DNA from: Streptomyces milbemycinicus
GTDB taxonomy: Bacteria; Actinomycetota; Actinomycetes; Streptomycetales; Streptomycetaceae
Direction of reading: 5' to 3'
Assembly (NCBI RefSeq): GCF_002154605.1
Contig: NZ_MUNE01000073.1
Span: 1 to 44,723, forward strand
DNA: 44,723 nucleotides
Under the pieces are notes generated by a model. The model had not been told where the DNA came from. It worked only from the letters and a program-made list of their open reading frames with translations, and did not search any database. Position numbers and translations under genes: made by a program. This document shows positions 8,856-17,955 of the stretch, piece by piece. The first letter of the stretch is position 1. Every line of letters begins with the position of its first letter.

Positions 8856-11800
8856 GTGGACAAGGAGCGGCGTCACAACGACAACGGAGACAGCGGGGAC
8901 ACGGGGCCGGTGCTGCGCGCCTGGGCCGACATCGCCACCCGCCAGGCCAACGAGGTGATGCGCCGACCGGCGGACGACCCGGCGCGGACCGCCGCGCTGT
9001 GGCAGACGATCCAGCATGTGGCCGCCATCGAAAAACTGTTGCCCGCGGACGATCCGCTCCGGGATGGCATCGTTCCTTCGCTGGGCATCCTGATGTGCGT
9101 CTGGCTCGACAGCCGTGGCCCAGGCCAACAGCGCGACGCGGCCCGGCAGGCACGGGAGTACACCCTGCACCACCTGCGCTGGGCCGACCGCACCAGGCCG
9201 CTCACCGACCCGCTCGCGGTGCAAGCCCGCAAAGCGCTGCTCTGGCTGCTCGTCCCGGAGCACTACGCGCGAGCCATGCGCGCCTTGCGCCACGGCCCCC
9301 GCCAGGAGCCGCCGCTTCGCGCCTCCGGCCCGCAGCCGCTGACCGCAGCCACGCGGGACGAACTGGCGGAGGCCACACACGTTCTCGGGCGCCTCTTCGA
9401 GGCCCCGAAGGATCCGCAGCTGCTCCGACTGCTCGGGGCCGTCGTGTCGGAGATCAAGCTGACACTGTCCGAGGCGGTGGCACCGCACGAGGAGAACACG
9501 ACGGAGCCGACGGGTACGGCACCCCTGGAAGACGCCGGCGACGCGTTGGACGACGCCCTCCAGGGCGTGTTCGCCTGGGCCTTGGAGGACATCCCTCGGT
9601 TCACGGGTCTCCTGCTGTGGCTGAGCGGCGCGGTGTACGAGGTCAGGATCTCCACCGAGAAGGCCGAGGAGGAAGTGGCGGTCCTGGGCCTGGACCGACC
9701 GGTCTTCGCGCCGCTGCGCGAGCTGCTGGCCAAGCTCAGGTCGGGCGAGGGCGACCCCCGGGTGCTGGCCGAGGGCGCCCGGCGCGGCGCGGACGTCGCC
9801 CGGCGGGCCCTGCGGGAGTTGCCGGCGGACGTACCCGAACGGGCCCGCATGGCCAAACTGCATGCCGCTCTGCTGCTGCAGGCCAACTTCCTGGTGCCCG
9901 GCATGATGGACTTCGACGAGGTGGACGAGGCCGTGTCGGAGCCGGACCCCGACCCCGCCGGCCGTTTCGGCGGGCCGGGCCAGGTCACTCTGGAACAGTG
10001 GCTGACCAGTCTGATCGATGCGGTACGGGTGCAGCAGACCGGCGATCTGGCACATCTGGAGAGGGGCACCGCCCGGCTCCGGGAGATGATCGACGGGCTG
10101 TCCGGGGAAGGCGAGAAGGCCATGCCCGCCCGGCAGGCCGTGGCCAGCGCCCTGGCCGGGCGCGTCAACGCGGCGGCGATGCTCGGGGGCAGCTTCCAGG
10201 CCGCCGACGCCGCCCTGACGATGGCCAGGGAACTGCGCGCCGCCTACCGCCGCGACGGCTCACCACCGTCCAGGGACATGGTCAACGCGGTGGTGTTCGC
10301 GTCCCAACAAGAGCTGGCCCTGGCGCGCCGCAGCGACGACCCCACCGTGCTGCCGCGCCTCGTCGAGGAGCTGACCGACCTGTACGCCACCCTGCCATCC
10401 GATCAGGAGAACCGCTTCGCCATCGCCGCCACCCTGGCCGATGCCCATCAGGAACAGTCCGCCCGCAACCAGGACCCGGCCGAACTCCGCGCCGCGGCCC
10501 GGTACCTCCGGGACGTGGTGGAGACCGATGAGCGGCAGATCGCCGCATTGCTCGCACCGTACTTCCCGGCCGTACGGGCCACCGCGATGATCCAACTGAT
10601 CATGATCGAGCCCAGCCGGGAGGCCGCCGACCACGCCGTCGCGGAGGTCCATCGGATCCTCGAGGGACCGCAGCCCACCCCCTACCAGGAACTCCAGCTG
10701 CGGTACCAACTCGGCCGGGCCCTGCTGCACACCGCCCGCCACCTCGATGACCCGGGCCTGCTCGACCAGTGCATCACCGAGCTGGCCCGGGTCCGCGAGC
10801 TGATGGCCCAGGGGCACGGCCTGCCGCACAACGTCGATGCCTTGACGCAACTGTCCGAGGCGTACTGGCTGCGCCGCGAGCGCCACCGTCCGACCGCGGT
10901 CGAGGACGTGAACGCCAGCCTGGCCGCCCGAGGCGAGGCACTGGTCAGGCTGGCCTCGGACGTCCTCCTCCAACTCGGCTCCGAACACGGCCTGGCCGTG
11001 GCCCGCACCGGGGCGGCGCAGGCACTGTGGCTGGCCTACTGGAACACCGTGATCGGCCGCCCCGCCGATGCGGTGGACGCGCTGGAGATGGGCCGGGCCC
11101 TGGTGCTGCGCGCCGCGGCCGCGTCCCGCGGCATTCCCGAGCTCCTCGAAGCCCGCGGCCACCCGGATCTGGCCCGGCAGTGGCGCGCCGAGGTCGCCAC
11201 GGACCGGCTCCCGTCCGATGCCCCGGCCCCGCTCCTGGGCCGGTCCACGGAGCGGCAGATCCCGGGCACCCTGCGCCGCCGGGCACTTGACGCGCTGGGC
11301 GCGGGCAGCGGCGCGGACGCCCGGAGACTGCTCGGCCCTCCGGACCTGGCAGGGCTGAAGGCCGGTCTCACCGCCGCCGGCACCGATGCGCTCGTCTATC
11401 TCGTCCTCGGGCTCCAACCCGGCCAGGACGGCTTCGCACTGATCCTCCGCCCCGACACCGGCAACGCGCCGCCCACCGTCCTGAAGCTGCCGCTGCTGAC
11501 GCCAGGCAGCCCGCCACTGGAGCGTTACCTCGACGCCACGGCCCGACGTTCCCAGGCCACCGCCACCGCCACCGCCACCGCCACCGCCACGGCCGCCGAC
11601 GCCACGGCCGAGCCGCGCGGGCAGACGGCGCCGGACCGGGAATGGGAGGCGGCACTGCGCGAGCTGTGCGACTGGGCCTGGCCCGCCGCGATGGGCCCCG
11701 TCCTGGCAGCCGTGGGGCCGCTCGGTCGGCCGCCGCGGATCGTCCTGGTGCCGTGCGGAGCGCTCGGCGCGGTCGCCTGGCATGCGGCGCGCACCCCGTA

Positions 11801-12626
11801 CGGGCGCGACGGCCGCGCACACCGGTACGCCTGCGAGGAAGCGGTGCTCAGCTACGCTCCCTCCGGAGCCGAGTTCCTGCGGGCCGCGGCCCGGGACCGG
11901 CTGCCCATCGCCGCCGGACAGGTCCTGGTCGCCGACCCCGAACTCTCCCTCCTGTGGGCCGAGATCGAGACCGAGGCGCTGCGCGCGGCCTGCTACCCGG
12001 ACGGCCTTTGCTACGGCGAGTTCCCCACGGCCGTCAGCGACGCGCCGGGCACCCCGGAGGACATCCTCGCCGTCCTGCCCGGCGGCAGCTCCCCGGCCGC
12101 CGCCGTTCTGCACATCTCCTGCCACGCACTGGTCGGCCCGTATCCCACCCGCTCGGCGCTCTGGCTCGCCACCCCGCCGGACGGCCACCAGGACGCCGGA
12201 CGGCTGACCGTGGCCCGCATCCTGGACGGCACCGCCACCGGACAGCCGGCCGCCGCGGGCCCGTTGGTGGTGCTCAGCGCCTGTGAGACGGATCTGAGCA
12301 CCCGCAACCACGACGAGGCCCTGACCCTGTCCACGGCCCTGATCGCCCGCGGCGCCGCCGATGTCATCGGCTCGCGCTGGGCCGTCCGCGATGCCTCGAC
12401 GGCTGTGATGATGGCCGTCTTCCACGACTTCGTCACCACCCACGGCCTCGCCCCGGTGGACGCGCTGCGCGCCGCCCAACTATGGATGCTCGACCCGCAG
12501 CGCGAGCCACCGCCCACCCTCCATGACGATCTACGCGGCGAGGCTGCCCGCATCGACCTCGACCAGGTCCATCTCTGGGCCGCCTTCACCCATCAGGGCA
12601 ACCCGGCGGCCCGGAGCACGGTGTGA
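8856..12626 (+). CDS. Large CHAT-domain protein with helical-repeat N-terminal region
   Basis: A 1256-residue cytoplasmic protein. Residues 1 to ~900 are almost wholly helical and TPR-like (repeated alanine/leucine-rich helix pairs). The last ~260 residues form a CHAT (caspase HetF associated with TPRs) domain. The dyad is visible: His at about residue 1090 in ISCHALVG and Cys at about 1143 in LSACETD, followed by the usual IARGAADVIGSRW. CHAT proteins are predicted or proven cysteine peptidases, often triggered by a partner. No partner or substrate gene is obvious here. A Thr-Ala hexanucleotide repeat forms the linker before the CHAT domain. GTG 8856 follows GGGGGAG. The frame is open 24 codons further upstream, but that part is arginine-rich and lacks a ribosome site. 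Confidence 0.85.
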   Translation: MDKERRHNDNGDSGDTGPVLRAWADIATRQANEVMRRPADDPARTAALWQTIQHVAAIEKLLPADDPLRDGIVPSLGILMCVWLDSRGPGQQRDAARQAREYTLHHLRWADRTRPLTDPLAVQARKALLWLLVPEHYARAMRALRHGPRQEPPLRASGPQPLTAATRDELAEATHVLGRLFEAPKDPQLLRLLGAVVSEIKLTLSEAVAPHEENTTEPTGTAPLEDAGDALDDALQGVFAWALEDIPRFTGLLLWLSGAVYEVRISTEKAEEEVAVLGLDRPVFAPLRELLAKLRSGEGDPRVLAEGARRGADVARRALRELPADVPERARMAKLHAALLLQANFLVPGMMDFDEVDEAVSEPDPDPAGRFGGPGQVTLEQWLTSLIDAVRVQQTGDLAHLERGTARLREMIDGLSGEGEKAMPARQAVASALAGRVNAAAMLGGSFQAADAALTMARELRAAYRRDGSPPSRDMVNAVVFASQQELALARRSDDPTVLPRLVEELTDLYATLPSDQENRFAIAATLADAHQEQSARNQDPAELRAAARYLRDVVETDERQIAALLAPYFPAVRATAMIQLIMIEPSREAADHAVAEVHRILEGPQPTPYQELQLRYQLGRALLHTARHLDDPGLLDQCITELARVRELMAQGHGLPHNVDALTQLSEAYWLRRERHRPTAVEDVNASLAARGEALVRLASDVLLQLGSEHGLAVARTGAAQALWLAYWNTVIGRPADAVDALEMGRALVLRAAAASRGIPELLEARGHPDLARQWRAEVATDRLPSDAPAPLLGRSTERQIPGTLRRRALDALGAGSGADARRLLGPPDLAGLKAGLTAAGTDALVYLVLGLQPGQDGFALILRPDTGNAPPTVLKLPLLTPGSPPLERYLDATARRSQATATATATATATAADATAEPRGQTAPDREWEAALRELCDWAWPAAMGPVLAAVGPLGRPPRIVLVPCGALGAVAWHAARTPYGRDGRAHRYACEEAVLSYAPSGAEFLRAAARDRLPIAAGQVLVADPELSLLWAEIETEALRAACYPDGLCYGEFPTAVSDAPGTPEDILAVLPGGSSPAAAVLHISCHALVGPYPTRSALWLATPPDGHQDAGRLTVARILDGTATGQPAAAGPLVVLSACETDLSTRNHDEALTLSTALIARGAADVIGSRWAVRDASTAVMMAVFHDFVTTHGLAPVDALRAAQLWMLDPQREPPPTLHDDLRGEAARIDLDQVHLWAAFTHQGNPAARSTV
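11556..11590 (+). repeat. Hexanucleotide tandem repeat (GCCACC, nearly six copies) inside the CHAT gene
   Basis: GCCACC repeats without interruption over 35 bases and encodes an Ala-Thr run in the linker ahead of the CHAT domain. A six-base unit keeps the frame when copies are gained or lost, so it would vary linker length and not switch the gene off. Confidence 0.9.
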
Positions 12627-12641
12627 ACACGCGTATCGAGC

Positions 12642-14690
12642 TCAGTAGATGCGGCGCCCGCGGGCGTCCGGTACGCCGGACTTCCGGAAGAAGTAGGTGT
12701 TGATGTGGTCGCGCCACTCCCGGGCGCTGCGAAGCTGCTCCTCGTAGCGCTCCGCGACCCGGGCGTGGCGTGCCGAATCCACCAGGTCCGCGAGCCCGGC
12801 CCACACCCGATGTGCCTCCTCGACCTCTTCCACGCCCTCGAAGTGTGTGTCGTAGATGTGCTGGATCACCGTTTCGCCGCTGTGCAGCACATGTCCGTAC
12901 GGCACATGGTGGAAGAAGAGCAGCAGCTCGTCCGGGCAGGTCTCGGGCGATTCGTACGCCTGCGCCCACGGCTTCGCGTACTGCCCCGCGTACCCGGTGC
13001 CGGTGGCCTGGCTGCGGTCGACGCCGACTCCGTCCCGGTCGGCGAAGTGGTACGTCCCCCACGGGCTGTACTCGTAGCCGTCCACGCTGGGCCCGTAGTG
13101 GTGTCCGGGCTGCACCATGAAGCCGATGCCGAGCGGCGCCGTGTACTTCTCGTACGTCCGCCAGGAGCCGTCCAGAACGGCCCGCAGCCCGCTGCGCAGC
13201 CGTGCGGGATCAGCGGTCTCCTCGGGGGCGAAGGACAGCTCGATCCACTCGTGCAGGATCGCGCGCGGGTCCGCGTCGGGCTGCCAGGCCAGACGGCCGA
13301 CCGCGTACAGGTTGGCCTGCGCAAGCGGATGTCCGGTCCAGAACGGGTCGTCACCGGCGCTCGACACCGCCACCAGGCCGCCGCCGCGCGCCAGATCCCC
13401 GACGCTGGGCCCGTCCTCCCCGCCCCGCCGGAACCGCAGCGCGTCGCTCCACATCGGCCCGAGCCAGCACACATGCTTTTGCTGCCCGGTGTACTCCTGG
13501 GTGGCCTGTATCTCCACCGCCAGCCGCGTGTTCGGCAGCGCGCCGATCACCGGGGAGACGGGCTCGCGCGTCTGGAAATCCATCGGGCCGTGTTTCACCT
13601 GGAGCACCGCGTTGGGCGCGAACTGGCCGTCCAGGGGTGCGAAGTGGTCGTAGGCCGCGCGTGCCCGGTCCACCGACCGGTCCCGCCAGTCCTGCCGATG
13701 GTTGTACACAAAGGCCCGCCAGTGCACCGTGGCGCCGTACGGGGCGAGCGCCGCGGCCAGCATGTTGGCGCCGTCCGCGTGGCTGCGGCCGTAGGTGAAC
13801 GGGCCGGGCTGGCCCTCGGAGTCGGCCTTCACCACATACCCGCCGAAGTCGGGGATCGCCGCGTACACCCGGCCGGTCGTCTCCGCCCACCAGTCGGCCA
13901 CCGCGGCGTCCAGCGGATCGGCGGTGGGCAGGCCGCCGAGCACGACGGGGGCGGCGAAGGAGACGGACAGATGCGTCCGGATCCCGTACGGGCGCAGCGC
14001 GTCCGCGATCGCGGCCACCTCGCCGATGCGGTCGGTCAGCAGATGCGCCTCGGTTTCGTGCACATTCACGTTGTTCACGGTGACCGCGTTGATACCGGAC
14101 GCGGCAAGCAGCCTGCCGTAGCAGCGCACCCGCTCCAGCTCGTCCCGCGAGCCCCGGGCCAGGCCGTCCCGCCAGAACAGCGAGCCACCCGAGTACCCGC
14201 GCTCCACCTGGCCCATCACCGGATGCACCGCCACGTTGTCCCAGTGGTCCAGCATCCGCAGGGCCAGCGCCGGCCGGTGCGTCTCGCGGGCACGCTCGCC
14301 CTCGAAGGCCGCCTCGCCGAGCCGCACCAGATGGAACAGCCCGTACAGCAGCCCGGCCTGACCGGCGGCCGTCACCCGGGTGACGCCCTCGGCCCGCACC
14401 AGCGCGTACCCCTCGTCCCCGAGCCCGTCCCCCTCCTCGCCCTGTCGGCCGAGCTCCAGCACCAGGTCGTACGGCGCACCCTGCGCCCGCGCATCCCGTA
14501 CGACCTCCCCGCCGAACCGTGCGCAGGCGCCGGCCACTTCTCCGTGCACCGTGTCCACCAGTGGGCCCGTTCCCAAGATCAGCGTGCGCCGGGAACCGAG
14601 CGGGCGGAACACCTCGGGCGGCAGCCACGCCGGGTCCACGCCGCTGGGCAGCGCGGGCACAGGGACGGTAACGGATGCGGATGCTGTCAC
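12642..14690 (-). CDS. aguA: Alpha-glucuronidase, glycoside hydrolase family 67
   Basis: A 682-residue protein, the usual GH67 length. It would remove 4-O-methyl-glucuronic acid from xylo-oligosaccharide ends. GH67 blocks are clear: LRMLDHWDNV, GINAVTVNNVNVH, the catalytic-acid region YVVKADSEGQPGP, and KHGPMDFQTREP, which holds the Asp and Glu proposed as general bases. No signal peptide is visible, so it acts inside the cell on imported oligosaccharides. The GTG start at 14690 has a weak upstream AGGGG. It is convergent with the CHAT gene across a 15-base gap and stands alone, with no xylan transporter next to it. Confidence 0.93.
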   Translation of the reverse strand: MTASASVTVPVPALPSGVDPAWLPPEVFRPLGSRRTLILGTGPLVDTVHGEVAGACARFGGEVVRDARAQGAPYDLVLELGRQGEEGDGLGDEGYALVRAEGVTRVTAAGQAGLLYGLFHLVRLGEAAFEGERARETHRPALALRMLDHWDNVAVHPVMGQVERGYSGGSLFWRDGLARGSRDELERVRCYGRLLAASGINAVTVNNVNVHETEAHLLTDRIGEVAAIADALRPYGIRTHLSVSFAAPVVLGGLPTADPLDAAVADWWAETTGRVYAAIPDFGGYVVKADSEGQPGPFTYGRSHADGANMLAAALAPYGATVHWRAFVYNHRQDWRDRSVDRARAAYDHFAPLDGQFAPNAVLQVKHGPMDFQTREPVSPVIGALPNTRLAVEIQATQEYTGQQKHVCWLGPMWSDALRFRRGGEDGPSVGDLARGGGLVAVSSAGDDPFWTGHPLAQANLYAVGRLAWQPDADPRAILHEWIELSFAPEETADPARLRSGLRAVLDGSWRTYEKYTAPLGIGFMVQPGHHYGPSVDGYEYSPWGTYHFADRDGVGVDRSQATGTGYAGQYAKPWAQAYESPETCPDELLLFFHHVPYGHVLHSGETVIQHIYDTHFEGVEEVEEAHRVWAGLADLVDSARHARVAERYEEQLRSAREWRDHINTYFFRKSGVPDARGRRIY

Positions 14691-14857
14691 GGAAACCCCT
14701 GGTCAGTGCGGATCGAGCGGGCCGGACCGGCTGGGTGCGGGCGGGCGGCCCAAGTATGCCGTGTGCCCGTCGGGGCCGGGAGAGGCCCGGACCAACTTGT
14801 GCGCGCACGAGCACGGGGGTGGGACGCGCTGTCAGTGCCCATCCGTACCATCCGGCC

Positions 14858-15361
14858 ATGAGCATGATCGGAGAGTACGCGCGTCTGACCCCGGCCGAAC
14901 TCGAGCGCGCGGTCCGCGACCCGGACTGGGCCAGGGAGTTCATCGGCGAGCTGATGGACACGGAGTCGGACGAGGGGCCCGCGACGTCACCGGCACGCTG
15001 CCACGACACCGACAAGGCCTGGCACGCCCTCGACTTCCTGCTGAGCCGCCTCGCGTTTCCCGTGGACGTCGTCTTCGGTGAGGAGGCAATCGCCGGGGCC
15101 GACGACTGGGGCTATGGGCCGCCCCGCTATCTCACGCCGGAGCGGGTGCGGGTGGCGGCCGAGGCCTTCGCCGCGATGCCTCCGAAGGCCCTGGTCAGCG
15201 GCGTCACTCCGGATGATCTCGTCAAGGCCGATATCTATCCCGTCATCATCTGGGTGGGCGACGAGTCGCTCGACTATGTGACCAGCCACTACCAGGCGCT
15301 CGTCCCGTTCTTCCAGGCGGCGGCCCGCGACGGGCACGCCGTGGTCATCTGGCTCGACTAG
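14858..15361 (+). CDS. YfbM-family protein (DUF1877)
   Basis: A 167-residue soluble acidic protein starting MSMIGEYARLTPAELERAV. It resembles the YfbM/DUF1877 family in length and in the blocks ALDFLLSR, YGPPRYLTPERV and the C-terminal YYQALVPFFQ-like region (here HYQALVPFFQAAARDG). The function of the family is unknown. The gene is monocistronic and divergent from the alpha-glucuronidase. ATG 14858 was chosen because the family normally begins at this methionine. Confidence 0.8.
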   Translation: MSMIGEYARLTPAELERAVRDPDWAREFIGELMDTESDEGPATSPARCHDTDKAWHALDFLLSRLAFPVDVVFGEEAIAGADDWGYGPPRYLTPERVRVAAEAFAAMPPKALVSGVTPDDLVKADIYPVIIWVGDESLDYVTSHYQALVPFFQAAARDGHAVVIWLD

Positions 15362-15469
15362 CGAGGCCGTCGGACGCATGACGTTTTGGGCGGCGGCGCG
15401 AAAGGCCCTTGTGCCGGGCCGTCGGCCTGTAGTCGGCTGATTCTCATGAGGAGCAAGAGGAAGCGGAGC

Positions 15470-17068
15470 ATGAGGAAACGGAGCGCTGCCACGCTGATCG
15501 CCGCCCTGGCCGCGGCGTCCCTCGGCGCCGGGGCGCCGAATCCGCGTGCGGAAGCCGCCGAAGCCGGTGTCGATGTGCCGCCGCCGACCGGTGTGTCCGC
15601 GGGGCTGGGGGTCGACCTCGACACGGTGACGATCCCGGAATTACAGGCTCGTATGGCGGAGGGCTCACTGACCTCTACGGCGCTGACCACCGCCTACCTG
15701 CGGCGGATCGAGGCCGTCGACCCCAAGATCCACGCGGTGTTGCGCACCGACCCGACGGCGTTGCGGCAGGCGGCCGCCAGCGACATAAGGCATCGGAGCG
15801 GCGACACCCGTGGCCCGCTCGACGGTATCCCCGTCCTGCTCAAGGACAATGTGAACACCCGCGATATGCCCACGACGGCCGGGTCGCTGGCGCTGGCCGG
15901 CAGCCCGCCGGACGTGGACGCCGCCCTGGTGACCCGGCTGCGGAACGCGGGGGCGGTGATCCTCGGCAAGACCAACCTGTCCGAGTGGGCGAACTTCCGC
16001 GCGGCCAAGCCCACATCAGGGTGGTCGGCGGTGGGCGGCCAGACCAACAACCCCTACGTGCTGGACCGGAATCCATGCGGGTCCTCCGCCGGTTCGGGCG
16101 CCGCGCTCGCCGCGTCGTTGGCGCAGGTGGCGATCGGCACCGAGACGGACGGCTCCATCGTGTGCCCGGCCGGGATGAACGGGGTGGTCGGCCACAAGCC
16201 CAGCCTCGGGCTGGTCAGCCAGGCCGGTGTGGTTCCGATCTCCGCCGAGCAGGACACCGCGGGGCCTATGGCGCGCAATGTGGTCGACACCGCGCTCACC
16301 CTGTCCGTGATCAGCGGCACCTCACGTCCGGGCGGCCCGGGCGGCCTCGCGGACGAGATGACGCGCCCCAGCAGTCTGCGCGGCAAACGGATCGGCCTGT
16401 GGCGGCTGCCCTCGCTCGGGCCGCGGGTGGACGCCCTGATGACCCGTACCGCCGAGAAACTGCGCACCGCGGGGGCCGAGGTCGTCGAGGTGACACCTCC
16501 GTATCAGCAGCGCCTCGCCGAACTCGAATTCCCGGCTTTGCTGAGCGAGTTCCACCGGGACATCGACGCCTATCTCGCCACCCGCGACGGGCCGCGCAAC
16601 CTCGCCGAGCTGGTCGAGTTCAACCGCACCCATCCGGCGGAGCGGACCTGCTTCGCCGGTCAGGAGCTGTTCGAGCAGGCGCTTGCCGCGCCTCCCACCA
16701 CCGACCCGGGATACCGGGCCATGCGCGCCGAGTTGAAGGACCTTTCCCGGCGTTCCATCGACGAGACCATGGCGGCGCATCGGCTGGACGCCATCGCAGC
16801 CCCCACGAACCCGCCCGCCTGGACGACCGACTGTGCGCGGGGCGACAACGATGTGATCCCGTCCTCAACGCCCGCGGCCGTGTCCGGATACCCGTCGTTG
16901 TCGGTGCCCTCCGGGTTCGTGGACGAGTTGCCCGTGGGCCTGCTGCTGATGGCCGGTGACCACCAGGACGCGGGGCTTCTGTCGCTGGGGGCGGCGGTGG
17001 AGCACCGGCTGCACGCGTGGCGAGCGCCGCGCTATCTGCCGACGGTGGGGCCCGACGCCTCCCGGTGA
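15470..17068 (+). CDS. Exported amidase of the amidase-signature (Ser-cisSer-Lys) family
   Basis: A 532-residue protein with an N-terminal signal peptide (MRKRSAATLIAALAAASLGAGA) and an amidase-signature domain. The catalytic Lys is in PVLLKDNVN. The Gly/Ser-rich block NPCGSSAGSG supplies the cis-Ser, and ETDGSIVCPA holds the nucleophile Ser. It would hydrolyse an amide outside the cytoplasm; the substrate is unknown. ATG 15470 is preceded by AAGAGGAA at good spacing. ATG 15446 is an in-frame alternative with a poorer site. Codon 58 (15641-15643) is TTA, so translation should depend on the bldA leucyl-tRNA. It is convergent with the biosynthetic operon that ends at 17083. Confidence 0.9.
   Translation: MRKRSAATLIAALAAASLGAGAPNPRAEAAEAGVDVPPPTGVSAGLGVDLDTVTIPELQARMAEGSLTSTALTTAYLRRIEAVDPKIHAVLRTDPTALRQAAASDIRHRSGDTRGPLDGIPVLLKDNVNTRDMPTTAGSLALAGSPPDVDAALVTRLRNAGAVILGKTNLSEWANFRAAKPTSGWSAVGGQTNNPYVLDRNPCGSSAGSGAALAASLAQVAIGTETDGSIVCPAGMNGVVGHKPSLGLVSQAGVVPISAEQDTAGPMARNVVDTALTLSVISGTSRPGGPGGLADEMTRPSSLRGKRIGLWRLPSLGPRVDALMTRTAEKLRTAGAEVVEVTPPYQQRLAELEFPALLSEFHRDIDAYLATRDGPRNLAELVEFNRTHPAERTCFAGQELFEQALAAPPTTDPGYRAMRAELKDLSRRSIDETMAAHRLDAIAAPTNPPAWTTDCARGDNDVIPSSTPAAVSGYPSLSVPSGFVDELPVGLLLMAGDHQDAGLLSLGAAVEHRLHAWRAPRYLPTVGPDASR
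15641..15643 (+). promoter_or_regulatory. In-frame TTA codon (bldA dependence) in exported amidase
   Basis: The leucine of IPELQARM is encoded by TTA. In Streptomyces TTA codons are rare and depend on the bldA tRNA, which accumulates late in growth. Confidence 0.85.
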
Positions 17069-17082
17069 GAGATGCGTGGCGG

Positions 17083-17955
17083 TCAGACGGCACGGATGCG
17101 GTGGATGAACTCGGCCAGGTCGGCTGTCGACGCGCCGCCTTTTGTGGTGCTGAAGTTGTTGACGAGCCGGATCAGGGCGCCGTACGCCTCCGTGTGGTTG
17201 TACGACACGGTATCCGCGACGCGCAGTGACCACCGCCAGTATCCGTTGAGCGTGTCCGCCAGGGGCATACGGAAGGTGGAGAGCACGTCTTTGAGGTCCG
17301 GTATTGTCGCGGCGAGTCCGTGCCGTGTGATGTAGGCGGTGAGGATTTCGGTGTAGAACGCGAAGTGCCGGGCCTCGTCCCTGGCCAGCCGGTGGAGCAG
17401 TTCGCGCAGCACCGGTTCGGTGGCGATCGCCTTGAACCGCTGGTAGAAAAGTTGCGTGGCCTTTTCCTGGACCAGTGTGTAGGTGAATGCCTGGACGGGG
17501 CTCTCGTAAGGCAGTGAGAACTTCTTTCTGCCTTCCTCGGCCAGCTCCCGGAGCAGTGTGTCCGGGTCGCTGATACCGGCCTCGATTTGATATCTGGTCA
17601 GGACCGAGGCGTGCCGTTCCTCCTCGTTCGCCCACGAGATCAGAAACCGGAAGTACTCGCGGTTGAAGCAGAACTCCTCGATGGCCAGGTCCTCACCGGA
17701 CACCGGGAAGGCGTCCAGGAAGTAAGTGAGATACCCGGGAATGTGGTCCTCGATGAAGGTGATGAACCGCACGACCGAGCGGTCGGTCTCGGTGAGTTCT
17801 TCCGGCCGCAGCGCTGTCCAGGGCAGCTCGTCGATGGACCAGTGGTGGGTATCGGCGCGACTCACCGCCTTCCGGGTGAGCTCTCCGAGCTCCGCGGGGT
17901 CGAGGGAGGGCCGGAGCGGTTCCGGAGGGGATACGGGCGGGGCGGTGTCGCTCAT
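17083..17955 (-). CDS. Acyl-ACP desaturase-like soluble diiron enzyme
   Basis: A 290-residue ferritin-fold protein of the soluble acyl-ACP desaturase type. All six expected diiron ligands can be read: E69 in FIED, E112 and H115 in EEERH, E164 in VQEKA, and E194 and H197 in DEARH. The spacing matches plant and mycobacterial acyl-ACP desaturases, which put a double bond into an ACP-bound chain using O2 and reduced ferredoxin. It is somewhat short for the family. It is the last gene of the six-gene operon, and its ATG overlaps the methyltransferase stop (ATGA). The operon's free ACP is the natural substrate carrier. Hydroxylation or another oxidation cannot be excluded. Confidence 0.85.
   Translation of the reverse strand: MSDTAPPVSPPEPLRPSLDPAELGELTRKAVSRADTHHWSIDELPWTALRPEELTETDRSVVRFITFIEDHIPGYLTYFLDAFPVSGEDLAIEEFCFNREYFRFLISWANEEERHASVLTRYQIEAGISDPDTLLRELAEEGRKKFSLPYESPVQAFTYTLVQEKATQLFYQRFKAIATEPVLRELLHRLARDEARHFAFYTEILTAYITRHGLAATIPDLKDVLSTFRMPLADTLNGYWRWSLRVADTVSYNHTEAYGALIRLVNNFSTTKGGASTADLAEFIHRIRAV

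Noticed and set aside
7347..10055. A ~900-codon open frame on the minus strand across the GntP and CHAT genes
   Set aside because: It is antisense to two well-supported genes, its translation is rich in Gln/Gly/Arg/His typical of shadow frames in high-GC DNA, and it shows no family motif.
10260..12479. A ~740-codon minus-strand frame opposite the CHAT gene
   Set aside because: It is a Gly/Arg/Gln-rich shadow of the CHAT coding sequence with no domain.
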